Assembly: GCF_013407595.1 (NCBI RefSeq)
Contig: NZ_JABEKX010000006.1
Span: forward strand, 1-64,000
Length of the DNA stretch: 64,000 bases
Source of the DNA: Lacticaseibacillus absianus
GTDB lineage: Bacteria; Bacillota; Bacilli; Lactobacillales; Lactobacillaceae
Reading direction: 5' to 3'
Shown: positions 1 to 7,272 of the stretch, one piece after another
Numbering within the stretch: the stretch's first letter is position 1
Layout of the letters: each line of letters starts with the position of its first letter
Position numbers and translations under genes: made by a program
Notes under the pieces: generated by a model
Database searches by the model: none
What the model saw: the letters and a program-made list of their open reading frames with translations, nothing else
What the model was told of the DNA's origin: nothing

Positions 1-858
1 CAGGGCCCGTGCCCCGCGCTTGTTTGCCTTGTTGGTGACCTTCCACAGCGCCGTCTCGCCGACGGTGGCGTCGCCGATCGCGGCGCGCAGCTGATTGTCG
101 ACCGCGTCCACAGTCTCTTTGCTCGAAGCCATGGACGACTTGAGCTGCTCCCGTGACTCGAGCAGCGAGTCGAAACTGCCAGGTAGGTCGATTACCTCGC
201 CGGTGTCGTCAGGGTAAAGGGCCCGCAGTGCGGCGGTCGTGGCGCTGGCGCCGTCAGTCTCGGGTGCCTCGTCACCGATCACGTGCTTCTCCCACCACTC
301 GATCAGCAGCGGCTCGATCGTGTCGATGGCCTCTTGGTCCCGCTCTATGCGCTTGTAGCCAAAGGCGTGTCCACCGATCAGATAGGCAAAGTAGACGTAT
401 GGCCTGTTGAGCACGTACATGTAGTGCTGCACCTGGAGCTGGTACGGGACCGGCACCTCGTCGTCAGCCCACTCGGCCGACTTGTACTCACTGGCCGTCT
501 TGATCTCCAGGAAGCCGGGCTCCCCAGCGATGTCGCGGTCGATGTTGGCGCGTAGGAAGGGGTGCTCCGGGTCGAAAAACGTCTTGTTCTGGCGGTAGAC
601 CTTCTTGCCAGTCGCCGCCTCGAACTCACGGGCCAGGATCGGCTCCATGATGGTGCCCCAGTGCATAAACTCGTTGTCGCCCTCTGTGATTGGCAGGCGG
701 CCCGTCTTGTCGGCCCACACACTGAATGGTGAGCGCCACGGCGACAGCCCCAAAATGGCTGCCACGTCGCTACCGCCGATGCCCTTGCGCCGCTCAAGCA
801 GCCACTGCTCGTGGGTCATGCTGGCGGTGCTGACAAAGTTGCTAGTCTTCATACGCAT
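1..858 (-). CDS. YqaJ-type phage recombinase/exonuclease, C-terminus beyond window
   Basis: The frame is open from an ATG at 858 to the left edge (286 codons), so the C-terminus is missing. The N-terminal part carries the family signature GIGGSDVAAILGLSPW followed by a conserved W-x-DKTG. Further on are WGTIMEP and the nuclease core NIDRD...FLEIKT, which supply the acidic and lysine residues of the lambda-exonuclease/PD-(D/E)XK fold. The family resects DNA ends for phage single-strand annealing recombination, usually with a RecT/Erf-type annealer, which would lie further left. It is the most distal gene seen in the leftward early operon. The start overlaps the upstream small gene by 17 nt, and a GGAGG lies just before it. 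The family call is firm; activity is inferred. Confidence 0.85.
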   Translation of the reverse strand, partial: MRMKTSNFVSTASMTHEQWLLERRKGIGGSDVAAILGLSPWRSPFSVWADKTGRLPITEGDNEFMHWGTIMEPILAREFEAATGKKVYRQNKTFFDPEHPFLRANIDRDIAGEPGFLEIKTASEYKSAEWADDEVPVPYQLQVQHYMYVLNRPYVYFAYLIGGHAFGYKRIERDQEAIDTIEPLLIEWWEKHVIGDEAPETDGASATTAALRALYPDDTGEVIDLPGSFDSLLESREQLKSSMASSKETVDAVDNQLRAAIGDATVGETALWKVTNKANKRGARAL

Positions 859-952
859 CCTCCTTCACGCCCCAGCCGTCTCCGTCTTCGGCCTGGTGCT
901 GCTTCTCCAGATCGTGCTGGTCCAGCATCTGATTGATCTCCCAAGGCGTCAT
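842..952 (-). CDS. Small phage protein of 36 aa, unknown function
   Basis: Short ORF of 36 residues beginning MTPWEINQMLDQHDLEKQ, acidic toward the C-terminus. It sits tightly between the 72-aa gene and the recombinase gene, overlapping the latter. A GAGGTGTG purine-rich stretch precedes the ATG. Its position in a compact overlapping operon is the main support; no family is recognised. Confidence 0.5.
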   Translation of the reverse strand: MTPWEINQMLDQHDLEKQHQAEDGDGWGVKEDAYED

Positions 953-955
953 GTG

Positions 956-1174
956 TCACACCTCCCCGATCTTCTCGAGATAGTCGATGCAGGCCAGCTT
1001 TGCCTGCCAGATAGTCAGACCGTCATCGAAGTCGGTCTCGTCGCCGTCCGAGTAGTCGAAGTACCAGCTGGCGCCCTCGCACTGATTGAGCTCGCCGACT
1101 TCGGTGCCGTCGACTTCGACCCGCCAGATGCGATCCTCAGATGAGATGCGAATGAATTTCACGTTGTCTTTCAC
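956..1174 (-). CDS. Hypothetical phage protein, 72 aa
   Basis: Starts with GTG at 1174, whose bases overlap the TGA of the upstream 45-aa gene (GTGA, 4 nt), indicating translational coupling. The product is small and acidic (KDNVKFIRISSEDRIWRVEV...), with aromatic residues in a WYFDYSDGDE segment. No domain is recognised. Membership in the leftward early operon suggests a role in phage replication or lysogeny control, but this is inference only. Confidence 0.65.
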   Translation of the reverse strand: MKDNVKFIRISSEDRIWRVEVDGTEVGELNQCEGASWYFDYSDGDETDFDDGLTIWQAKLACIDYLEKIGEV

Positions 1175-1308
1175 TGGTCTTCCTCCTCGTCCATGTCTGC
1201 GTCTGTGATCACGAAGCAGTCGCGCCAGCTGCGCTTGCCTTTTACTGCGGCGATCAATGCAGCAATGCCTGCGCCAGCCAGAAAACTAATTGGGTCAATC
1301 GGAATCAT
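1171..1308 (-). CDS. Small membrane-associated phage protein, 45 aa
   Basis: ORF of 45 residues beginning MIPIDPISFLAGAGIAALIA. A hydrophobic segment at about residues 7-22 could be one membrane helix and is followed by a charged tail ending DADMDEEEDQ. A GGAGGA lies just upstream. It overlaps the end of the DUF771 gene by 14 nt and the next gene by 4 nt, as expected for a real member of this operon. Function unknown. Confidence 0.55.
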   Translation of the reverse strand: MIPIDPISFLAGAGIAALIAAVKGKRSWRDCFVITDADMDEEEDQ

Positions 1309-1651
1309 GTGGCCATCCTCCTCTGGTGATCTGGTCTAGGTTGTCTTCGAGCCACTTGCTCATCACGGTTGCGCGGAACAGATACTTGCTACCACCACCC
1401 CGCTTACCGTTGGACCAGCTGAGCACAGCGCCGATTGATTCGAGCTCCTGGCGTTTTGGCTTGAGCACATGGTTGGTGAAGTCCGAGATTCGCATACCGC
1501 CACCCTTCAGATGGTCGATGCAGTCTTGTCGCGTCCATCGCTGGCCCACTAGGCCATCAGAGGTCAAATGCTCCCACTCGTCACGATCGACCAGCACCTT
1601 GTCCGCCGGGATCGTGACACTGAACTTTGCTGTTACGTCGATCGTGTCCAT
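1295..1651 (-). CDS. DUF771 family phage protein
   Basis: Product of 118 residues. I place the start at the ATG at 1651, which has a GGAGG ahead of it; an upstream in-frame start would run back through the antirepressor gene. The opening VTAKFSVTIPADKVLVDRDE and the C-terminal YLFRATVMSKWLEDN are typical of DUF771, small proteins found in early or lysogeny modules of Firmicutes phages and likely to fold as helix-turn-helix DNA-binding proteins. It lies 2 nt after the antirepressor stop. The role, possibly excisionase-like or regulatory, is not established. Confidence 0.8.
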   Translation of the reverse strand: MDTIDVTAKFSVTIPADKVLVDRDEWEHLTSDGLVGQRWTRQDCIDHLKGGGMRISDFTNHVLKPKRQELESIGAVLSWSNGKRGGGSKYLFRATVMSKWLEDNLDQITRGGWPHDSD

Positions 1652-1653
1652 GG

Positions 1654-2388
1654 CTATGCCTCCACTAAATTCATCTGCTCCGCGATTGGGCGGATGCCTT
1701 GCTTCGCGAGCTCGTCGTAGATGAACTTCTCGCCTCGCTGTGTCCACTTGAGTAGCGGGTGAACGGCTTGGTTCTCAATGTCACCCCACTTGTCGTAGCC
1801 GGTGTAGCCCTTGGCTGCATACTTCGCTTTGATAACCCACTGCTTGCCCTGCTTGAAGATGATGCCCATCTCACTCAGCTTGGCGTTGAGCCACTTAGCC
1901 GACTTACCGTAGGCCTTCTCAATAATCGTTGTGGTCATCAACCCGGGGTTATGCATCTGTGTGTCGAAGTACTCGACCTTTGGCACCATCTTGGCGTTCT
2001 CGACCTTGAGCTGCTTGTTCTCGTCCAGCAGCAACGCATAACCGCGCCGGATTACCTCAGCCGGATCGTTCCACTTGCGCTCCACATCGATTAGGTAGGC
2101 TCGATACATTGCACCCCGCGCCGTCTTGCTCATCAGTGCTAGGTTCTTCGCCATGTCGATGGTCAGTGCGTAATCTTGAAGCTGCTGTTGCTTGCCTTTC
2201 GGGTAGTCCGGATTGAAGGGTGTAGTTTGAACTACGCCCTCGAAGTCTTCGTGTTCATCAAAGCTCTTGAAATTCTGTTCAACCCACAGGCTGAAACGTG
2301 TCTTGATCTCGAGCCCCTTGTATAGCTCGCGTGCTGAAACGACCTGCTGGTGCTGATCGTTCTCTGTCACCTGAATCAGCTCGTTCAT
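1654..2388 (-). CDS. Phage antirepressor (AntA/AntB N-domain plus KilA-C-like C-domain)
   Basis: A 244-residue protein. Residues about 10-90 (SARELYKGLEIKTRFSLWVE, DYALTIDMAKNLALMSKT, YLIDVERKWNDP) match the AntA/AntB antirepressor domain. The C-terminal half (GYDKWGDIENQAVHPLLKWT and beyond) matches the KilAC/ANT domain. Antirepressors of this type counter the CI repressor and favour lytic development. The gene overlaps the upstream HTH gene by 4 nt, so it should be co-transcribed from the divergent promoter region near 2640-2690. The family call is firm. Confidence 0.9.
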   Translation of the reverse strand: MNELIQVTENDQHQQVVSARELYKGLEIKTRFSLWVEQNFKSFDEHEDFEGVVQTTPFNPDYPKGKQQQLQDYALTIDMAKNLALMSKTARGAMYRAYLIDVERKWNDPAEVIRRGYALLLDENKQLKVENAKMVPKVEYFDTQMHNPGLMTTTIIEKAYGKSAKWLNAKLSEMGIIFKQGKQWVIKAKYAAKGYTGYDKWGDIENQAVHPLLKWTQRGEKFIYDELAKQGIRPIAEQMNLVEA

Positions 2389-2633
2389 GACTGGGCCTCC
2401 TTCGTCTCCGCTGCGCGCAACTTGACGTAAGTCACCGCACGCTTCCAGCGGTATTGATCCTGGGTAGAAGCCGTTAGACCCTGGCCATCGGTCATCTTCT
2501 TGACCAGCTGCGACATCGTTACGTCGCTGACGCCGAGAAACTTCGCGACTTCGGCTTGTTGAAGTTTGATGTGGTTGAGGTAGTTACCCCAGTCACCACG
2601 ATCAGTAGTCCAGTTGAGTTGAATCGTTACCAT
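2385..2633 (-). CDS. Small HTH (Cro-like) phage DNA-binding protein
   Basis: An 82-residue protein and first gene of the leftward operon, facing away from the CI-like repressor. The segment VAKFLGVSDVTMSQLVKKM (about residues 29-47) reads as a helix-turn-helix. The position fits a Cro or early-regulator role: it would bind the intergenic operators and shift the switch towards the lytic side. The assignment rests on position and the HTH pattern. Confidence 0.7.
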   Translation of the reverse strand: MVTIQLNWTTDRGDWGNYLNHIKLQQAEVAKFLGVSDVTMSQLVKKMTDGQGLTASTQDQYRWKRAVTYVKLRAAETKEAQS

Positions 2634-2672
2634 GTGTTCACCTTCTTTTGCAGTTAATTAAGTTGTGGGATA

Positions 2673-2694
2673 ATCACCTCAGGAAGGAGGTGAT
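2673..2694 (+). promoter_or_regulatory. Ribosome-binding site buried in an 8-bp hairpin
   Basis: ATCACCTC (2673-2680) and GAGGTGAT (2687-2694) are perfect inverted arms. The 3' arm contains the Shine-Dalgarno AGGAGGT of the 73-aa gene starting at 2698. The folded mRNA would hide the ribosome-binding site. Confidence 0.6.
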
Positions 2695-2697
2695 CTA

Positions 2698-2919
2698 ATG
2701 TCCAAAACGGATAAGGAACTAGCCGTTGAATTGACAGTTGCTTTGCTCAACCACAATGCCCAACTGCACAACTTGTCCAACACTGAGGGCGCTATTGGTC
2801 AAAGCAAGGCCAGCGTTGTCACCGGGAATACGGTTGGCAGTAACTATCAGTACCTACTGGGTGTTATCGAAGGTCGCATTGATGCTCTGAAAGCCCCAGC
2901 AAAATCCGATACGAAATAG
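2698..2919 (+). CDS. Hypothetical phage protein, 73 aa
   Basis: Starts at ATG 2698 behind a strong AGGAGGTG that is itself part of a hairpin. The product (MSKTDKELAVELTVALLNH...) is mostly helical in appearance, soluble, and without recognised motifs. It points rightward between the divergent early and lysogeny operons. Its 3' end overlaps a small leftward ORF (2864-3016). Function unknown. Confidence 0.6.
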   Translation: MSKTDKELAVELTVALLNHNAQLHNLSNTEGAIGQSKASVVTGNTVGSNYQYLLGVIEGRIDALKAPAKSDTK

Positions 2920-3016
2920 TTAGATTGTACTTTTCACCGAGAGTTGCTACTTCCGCTAGCAGCTCTTTTAGTTCTTCAAGGTTTTGTGGCGAAGCTGAAA
3001 TCTCTAACTGGTTCAT
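2864..3016 (-). CDS. Small phage protein of about 50 aa, unknown
   Basis: ORF of 50 residues beginning MNQLEISASPQNLEELKELL. An alternative GTG start one codon earlier (3019) is possible. A very good GGAAGGAGG stands upstream. The N-terminal half looks like an amphipathic helix (EELKELLAEVATLGEK). It lies in the genetic-switch intergenic region, convergent with the 73-aa gene. Too short for a family assignment. Confidence 0.45.
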   Translation of the reverse strand: MNQLEISASPQNLEELKELLAEVATLGEKYNLTISYRILLGLSEHQCDLR

Positions 3017-3050
3017 CACTTGCTCGCCTCCTTCCTTCCGAATTAATCAG

Positions 3051-3185
3051 GTAATTAAGTGGTTGCATTCTTGTACTGAACTCAGTACAATGTGGGCATA
3101 GCAAATAACTTAACCGTCATACTCCTACCGGCCTTCCTCGCCAAAGTCAGCGCCGATATGGGTTTGTTAAGTCGTTGCTTAATTA
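3051..3185. promoter_or_regulatory. Genetic-switch operator region between early and lysogeny operons
   Basis: A perfect inverted repeat, TTGTACTGA-AC-TCAGTACAA (3071-3090), is a likely operator for the CI-like or Cro-like protein. A TAATTAAG motif recurs at 2655-2662, 3052-3059 and, inverted, 3178-3185, giving additional candidate sites. Which regulator binds which motif cannot be told from sequence. Confidence 0.55.
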
Positions 3186-3281
3186 CTTGATGAACCCAGA
3201 ATAACTGAACTAGATACAAACGTCAAGCTAAAAATATCGACTTCAGTTATTTTGTGTCCTCATGCTCAGGAGAACGTTGAT

Positions 3282-3623
3282 ATGGCGCTAGTTGAGCGTA
3301 TTAAAAAAGTCGCGAAAGAAAAATATGGCTGGAATCTCAAGGAAACTGCCACACATGCCGGAATCGGCATTAATAGTATCTACCGTTGGAAAGATCAGAC
3401 GCCAACCGCCGATTCATTAAAGGCCGTTGCTAAGGCTCTAAACGTCACCACGGACTATCTGCTTGGCAACACGGACGACCCGAATCCCGCCAAGTCTGAC
3501 CCGTCCGCCCCGGTTGACCTGGCTGACGATGTCCCAATGACCTTCGAAGGTCGCCCGATCGATAGTGCCACCATCGAGATATTTCGCGCGATCCTGCGCA
3601 ACCAGGGTGGTGACGATAAGTGA
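3282..3623 (+). CDS. CI-like phage repressor, XRE-family HTH
   Basis: Product of 113 residues. I use ATG 3282, preceded by AGGAG at 3268-3272; an earlier in-frame start has no good ribosome-binding site. Residues about 1-65 form an XRE-type HTH (NLKETATHAGIGINSIYRWKD, then the typical ALNVTTDYLLGNTDD). The short C-terminal part lacks the LexA/CI autopeptidase domain, fitting a repressor cleaved or inactivated by the adjacent ImmA-type protease. Its stop overlaps the GTG of that gene by 4 nt. Confidence 0.85.
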   Translation: MALVERIKKVAKEKYGWNLKETATHAGIGINSIYRWKDQTPTADSLKAVAKALNVTTDYLLGNTDDPNPAKSDPSAPVDLADDVPMTFEGRPIDSATIEIFRAILRNQGGDDK

Positions 3624-4006
3624 ATGAGGACATCGACGAATGTGTCACCCGACTATTGAACTACGCCTACGATCACAATGTAGGCTTTGCGCTAACAGGA
3701 GACGTTGAGCCCGACCAGCCCTCGGCAGCTTACCCAAGCCGTCGCTTCATCATCGTCAACACACAGTGGCGAGACCACCAACAGCTCCCCTACACCATCG
3801 CACACGAGATTGGCCACGTGATCAACGGCGACCCAGACGTTGCCTACTTCCACCCAGCACGCAACAGCATCGAGGGTGAAGCAAACAGGTTCGCCGTCCG
3901 CCTTCTACATAGCCTGTTCGAAGTCGAAGATCCGCAGCGCTTCATGGAAAACTTTCACATACCAGGCTACATGTCGGACTACGTGCACGAGATCTACGCA
4001 AAATAA
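3620..4006 (+). CDS. ImmA/IrrE-family metallopeptidase
   Basis: Product of 128 residues from a GTG start within the GTGA overlap with the repressor gene. The zinc-protease motif HEIGHVING lies at about residues 61-69, and the downstream EGEANRFAVRLL supplies the third ligand region. Members cleave the partner CI-type repressor, as in the ImmA-ImmR pair, to trigger induction; that partnership is inferred here from the overlapping gene pair. A small GCCCTC/GAGGGC hairpin (4008-4024) follows the stop. Confidence 0.88.
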   Translation: MNEDIDECVTRLLNYAYDHNVGFALTGDVEPDQPSAAYPSRRFIIVNTQWRDHQQLPYTIAHEIGHVINGDPDVAYFHPARNSIEGEANRFAVRLLHSLFEVEDPQRFMENFHIPGYMSDYVHEIYAK

Positions 4007-4048
4007 AAAGCCCTCTGGGAGGGCGGGAAAGAAGAATGGTGATTAGAT

Positions 4049-4477
4049 ATGGCTAGCGATTTTGAAACGCAACGTAACGATGCAACGATAACAAGGCTTC
4101 GACTTTCTCAGCAGGGGAAAGCAGTTCATGTAATTGATATATCCTCAACAAAAACCACCTTTGAATTATCAACCGACATACTTCTTTTAGGCTATGGCCA
4201 TCCAAATAAGCGAGTGCTTGTGAACCTTTTTTCTCTTGGCGATCAACTTACAGGCCACGAACCAATTCTGTTGGACAGCCGTGGCTCACAGACAATTGAC
4301 GGACTTGGAACAATCAACTTGGAAACCGAGTTTGAATTCGATTCTTCGAGTGTTGGCCCAGAAACGACCAATCTGCTTGGATTGCAATTCAACTTGGAAG
4401 TTGAATCAGGCAAAGACGGAAGCTTTATCCCACATCCTATTTTCAGTACTATAATTCCAGCAAAGCGAGGAAAGTGA
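4049..4477 (+). CDS. Prophage cargo protein of unknown function, 142 aa
   Basis: Not recognised. The ORF is clearly more AT-rich than the core genome and lies between the immunity genes and the integrase, a usual place for lysogenic-conversion or superinfection-immunity genes. The product begins MASDFETQRNDATITRLRLS and is mostly polar with beta-type alternation (LLLGYGHPNKRVLVNLFSLG). No signal peptide or membrane segment is seen. It forms a pair with the next gene, whose TTG start lies 1 nt after this stop. Confidence 0.65.
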   Translation: MASDFETQRNDATITRLRLSQQGKAVHVIDISSTKTTFELSTDILLLGYGHPNKRVLVNLFSLGDQLTGHEPILLDSRGSQTIDGLGTINLETEFEFDSSSVGPETTNLLGLQFNLEVESGKDGSFIPHPIFSTIIPAKRGK

Positions 4478-4478
4478 T

Positions 4479-4919
4479 TTGTCCGCAGACGTCACAGATA
4501 TATTTGCATACAAGTCCGAGAAGATGCACCGCGTTCCTCTTGAATCCAGCGATGGTAATTTTCGTGCTACAATCAAGGCGGCGGACCCCGACAATAAAGA
4601 TGGAGATGGTCCAATGGATCCCAGATACGTAAGCAAAGATGATTTCAATCGCTTCTCCGACAAAGTTGACCGACGTTTCGACAAAATTGACGACAAACTC
4701 GAAAGCATCGACAAAACTCTGACGAAATTGTCTGCCCAATTTGATACAAACGCGACGTCGATGGCCGAACTAAAGACTACTACGTCAAACAGCGTAAATT
4801 CTTTAACAGTAATTAGCGAGAATACCAAAAACAATACTCGTCGGCTTGACTGGATTTTCGGGATAGTAGCAGCGGTTGTCGCAGCAATTCTACTCAAAGT
4901 TTTCTTTCATATCGGCTAG
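4479..4919 (+). CDS. Prophage cargo: coiled-coil protein with C-terminal membrane anchor
   Basis: Product of 146 residues from a TTG start with GAGGAAAG just ahead. Residues about 50-120 have heptad-like repeats (DKVDRRFDKIDDKLESIDKTLTKLSAQFD), predicting a coiled coil. Residues about 127-145 (WIFGIVAAVVAAILLKVFF) form one membrane helix near the C-terminus. The shape resembles phage haemolysin/XhlA-type or membrane-anchored exclusion proteins, but no family is certain. It is coupled to the preceding cargo gene; a superinfection-exclusion role is plausible only from context. Confidence 0.65.
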   Translation: MSADVTDIFAYKSEKMHRVPLESSDGNFRATIKAADPDNKDGDGPMDPRYVSKDDFNRFSDKVDRRFDKIDDKLESIDKTLTKLSAQFDTNATSMAELKTTTSNSVNSLTVISENTKNNTRRLDWIFGIVAAVVAAILLKVFFHIG

Positions 4920-4932
4920 TCGCAAACAAAAA

Positions 4933-4970
4933 GCACCTACCCCACATCTTGGCGGACCGTGGGTAGGTGC
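4933..4970. terminator. Hairpin after cargo genes, possible terminator
   Basis: GCACCTACCC (4933-4942) pairs with GGGTAGGTGC (4961-4970). There is no T-run on the plus side; the A-run before it gives a T-rich tail on the minus strand, so it terminates best leftward. Confidence 0.45.
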
Positions 4971-5103
4971 AAGGAACAAATCACACACACGAGGTGCGCT
5001 CTTTGCGTGCCTCCAGTATATCACAGGAGGTTCTAATCATGGCAACGGTGAAAAAAACAAACGATGGTAAGTGGTCAGTTCGTAAGCACCCAATAATCGA
5101 CCG

Positions 5104-5157
5104 TCTTGCAAACTGAGAAGGGCCGCAATCCTATTTTTGGATTGCGACCCTTCATTG
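5104..5157 (-). terminator. Terminator-like hairpin after IS66 tnpC
   Basis: AAGGG/CCCTT and GCAATCC/GGATTGC arms surround a T-rich loop just beyond the tnpC stop, inside the left end of the IS. Probably ends transposase transcription. Confidence 0.5.
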
Positions 5158-5158
5158 C

Positions 5159-6688
5159 TTACGCGGTTTCGCTAGTTGCTGGCTTTAGATGCTGATTCCA
5201 AGGTAAATAAGCCTCAGCTTGTTCCCTCGTTGGTGAGGCAGACAGTTGTGACAGCCCATGCAGAAGTCGCTCAATGTAACTTCGTGGATCCAGTCCGTTG
5301 GCTTTGGCAGTCTCAACGATCGTCATCCAGATCGCATTGGCTTCGGCCCCCTTTGGGCTGGTGGCGAACAGCCAGTTCTTTCGTCCAATCACGAAGGACT
5401 TCATGTTCCGCTCTGATGCATTGTTGCTCAAATCAATCTCGCCAAACTCCAAGACTCGATTAAGCATGCACCGCTGATTCAAAGCGTAGGTCAGAGCGAC
5501 ACCCAGTCGCGATTTCGGCGCCGGCGCGGCCTGATCACACCAAGCCCAGAACTGATCAATCAGAGGTTCTAGTTCTGCCTGTCGACATTTCAGACGCTCG
5601 GCCGGTGATAAGAGCGCCCATTGTGTCTCAAGGTGGAACATCTGGTTGAGCAGCTCTAGCGGTTTCGTGCTGGTAAATTTACCTTTAACCTTCGCTGCGT
5701 CGTCGTAGAATTTACGCCGAACGTGCGCCCAACAACCAACACGGATGACGCTGTCGCCAAGAAGATTATATCCGGCATAGCCATCACACTGCAGGACCCC
5801 AGTATAGCCTGAGTATATTCGCTGCGCGAACTTACCAGAGCGGGTGTTGCCATAAGCGTAGTAGACGACCTGCTGGTCGGCGAGGCGAATACTGCGTTCT
5901 ACCCAGATGTATGATTTACTCTTTGCCGACTTACCCGGTTCTCTCAGCACTTGGAACGGTGTTTCGTCGCCTTGCAGGAACCGCTCTGACAGGAGGTACT
6001 CGTGCATCAGGTCATAGACTGGTCTGACGATTTCTGCCGCGTTGATTACCCAGTTTGTCATGGTCGTCTCACTGAGTAGAAGACCCGCTCGGCGCCATTC
6101 TAATATCTGACGATAAAGCGGTGTACCCAGCATGTATTTCTGATAGAGCAACTCAGCGACTAGCGACGAGGTCGCGAGACTGTGCGGGAACAACGCCTGC
6201 GGCGCTTGTCCTTGATACAGGTGACTCACACCATCCTCGAGCTCACATTCCGGACACTTGTATGTCTCTTCAAAGATACGTTCAACATACAATCTGCCTG
6301 GTATGTGTTGGACCACTTCACGCACGAGATGCTTGCCCACTTTAGCCAGCTGATGACCATGATCACACAGCTCACTTTTTCGAGTGATCACGGTTTCTTC
6401 GATGGGCAATTTTGGATCGATTGATTCACCGCGACTGCTTTTAGGCTTGCGCTTGGCTTTTACTACGACTATTTCTTCGCTTTGTTGCCCAGTCTGCTCT
6501 GGGTCGGTAAAAACACTGTTATCTCCCAGAAGAGACAGCTGATTAGGATCGGTCATCTTCTCCGAATGGGAGCCGTAGAGTTTCCGAGTTAAATACGCGA
6601 CCTGCTCGGTGAGCGCCTGAACTTGTTTCATGAGTTCTCGATTTTGCTCGAGTGCCTGTTTGAGCAGATCTTCAGTCGTAGTGACCAT
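5159..6688 (-). CDS. tnpC: IS66 transposase TnpC (DDE)
   Basis: Product of 509 residues when started at ATG 6688, preceded by GAGGG and lying just after the tnpB stop; earlier in-frame starts would overlap tnpB. The order is: N-terminal coiled coil (EDLLKQALEQNRELMKQV), IS66 zinc-finger region (CDHGHQL...YKCPEC), then the DDE core with D in QGDETPF, D in LQCDGYAGY and E in NNASERNMK. It catalyses transposition together with TnpA and TnpB. Length is normal for IS66 transposases. Confidence 0.95.
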   Translation of the reverse strand: MVTTTEDLLKQALEQNRELMKQVQALTEQVAYLTRKLYGSHSEKMTDPNQLSLLGDNSVFTDPEQTGQQSEEIVVVKAKRKPKSSRGESIDPKLPIEETVITRKSELCDHGHQLAKVGKHLVREVVQHIPGRLYVERIFEETYKCPECELEDGVSHLYQGQAPQALFPHSLATSSLVAELLYQKYMLGTPLYRQILEWRRAGLLLSETTMTNWVINAAEIVRPVYDLMHEYLLSERFLQGDETPFQVLREPGKSAKSKSYIWVERSIRLADQQVVYYAYGNTRSGKFAQRIYSGYTGVLQCDGYAGYNLLGDSVIRVGCWAHVRRKFYDDAAKVKGKFTSTKPLELLNQMFHLETQWALLSPAERLKCRQAELEPLIDQFWAWCDQAAPAPKSRLGVALTYALNQRCMLNRVLEFGEIDLSNNASERNMKSFVIGRKNWLFATSPKGAEANAIWMTIVETAKANGLDPRSYIERLLHGLSQLSASPTREQAEAYLPWNQHLKPATSETA

Positions 6689-6704
6689 GGGCGTAGCCCT
6701 CGAT

Positions 6705-7097
6705 TCATTGATGTTGGGTTGAGTGTACCACTGGTGCGACGGGCGTTCTACCATTATTTCTTGGACAAAACTGGTTTACCGTCGACTCCAATCCCCAACC
6801 AGATAAAAGACGCTCTAATTGCTTAGCGTGGAGTTTCTTAACCTCATTTTGAGTCGTTGGCCACTGTAGCCGGCCGTCCTCAATTCGCTTGTAGAGCAGG
6901 ATAAATCCATCGCCAGCCCAATATAGGGCCTTAAACCGATCCTTGCGGGTCCCGCAAAATAGAAACAGTGCCCGACTGTACGGATCCAGATGATATTCCT
7001 CTTGGATAACTCCAGCCAAGCCTTCAATACCACGACGCAAGTCGGTCTTACCACAAATCAAATAAATGCCGCTGAGCTTGTGGATATCAATGAGCAT
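6705..7097 (-). CDS. tnpB: IS66 accessory protein TnpB (Orf2)
   Basis: Product of 130 residues with the family pattern IYLICGKTDLRRGIEGL and ALFLFCGTRKDRFKALYW. The biochemical role is unsettled, but it is required for transposition in IS66 elements. It overlaps tnpA by 11 nt and ends 16 nt before the tnpC start, so the three genes form one operon. Confidence 0.93.
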   Translation of the reverse strand: MLIDIHKLSGIYLICGKTDLRRGIEGLAGVIQEEYHLDPYSRALFLFCGTRKDRFKALYWAGDGFILLYKRIEDGRLQWPTTQNEVKKLHAKQLERLLSGWGLESTVNQFCPRNNGRTPVAPVVHSTQHQ

Positions 7098-7272
7098 TGG
7101 CGAACACCGCCTTCATCAAGGCATCCAGGATATAGCCCTGGATATGGTTATACACTACAACCGTTTTGTTGGTGTCAATCTTAACTTGAAAGGCCTTGGT
7201 GGCAGTGCTCAGTGGCGCCCGCCGCTGGTCATCCTCTAATTTGATCCGAACAATCTCAGGTTTCTCATCCAT
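7087..7272 (-). CDS. tnpA: IS66 small accessory protein TnpA (Orf1)
   Basis: Product of 61 residues, first gene of the IS operon, preceded by GGTGAGGT. It is shorter than the roughly 100-130 residues of many IS66 TnpA proteins and keeps only the C-terminal-type segment (VVVYNHIQGYILDALMKAVF). Either this lineage has a short TnpA or the N-terminus is lost; the good ribosome-binding site favours a genuine short form. Confidence 0.75.
   Translation of the reverse strand: MDEKPEIVRIKLEDDQRRAPLSTATKAFQVKIDTNKTVVVYNHIQGYILDALMKAVFANAH

Noticed and set aside
4449-4739. Leftward ORF opposite the second cargo gene, with hydrophobic segments
   Set aside because: It is the mirror of the coiled-coil coding region, lacks a ribosome-binding site, and the rightward frame has better start signals and spacing.
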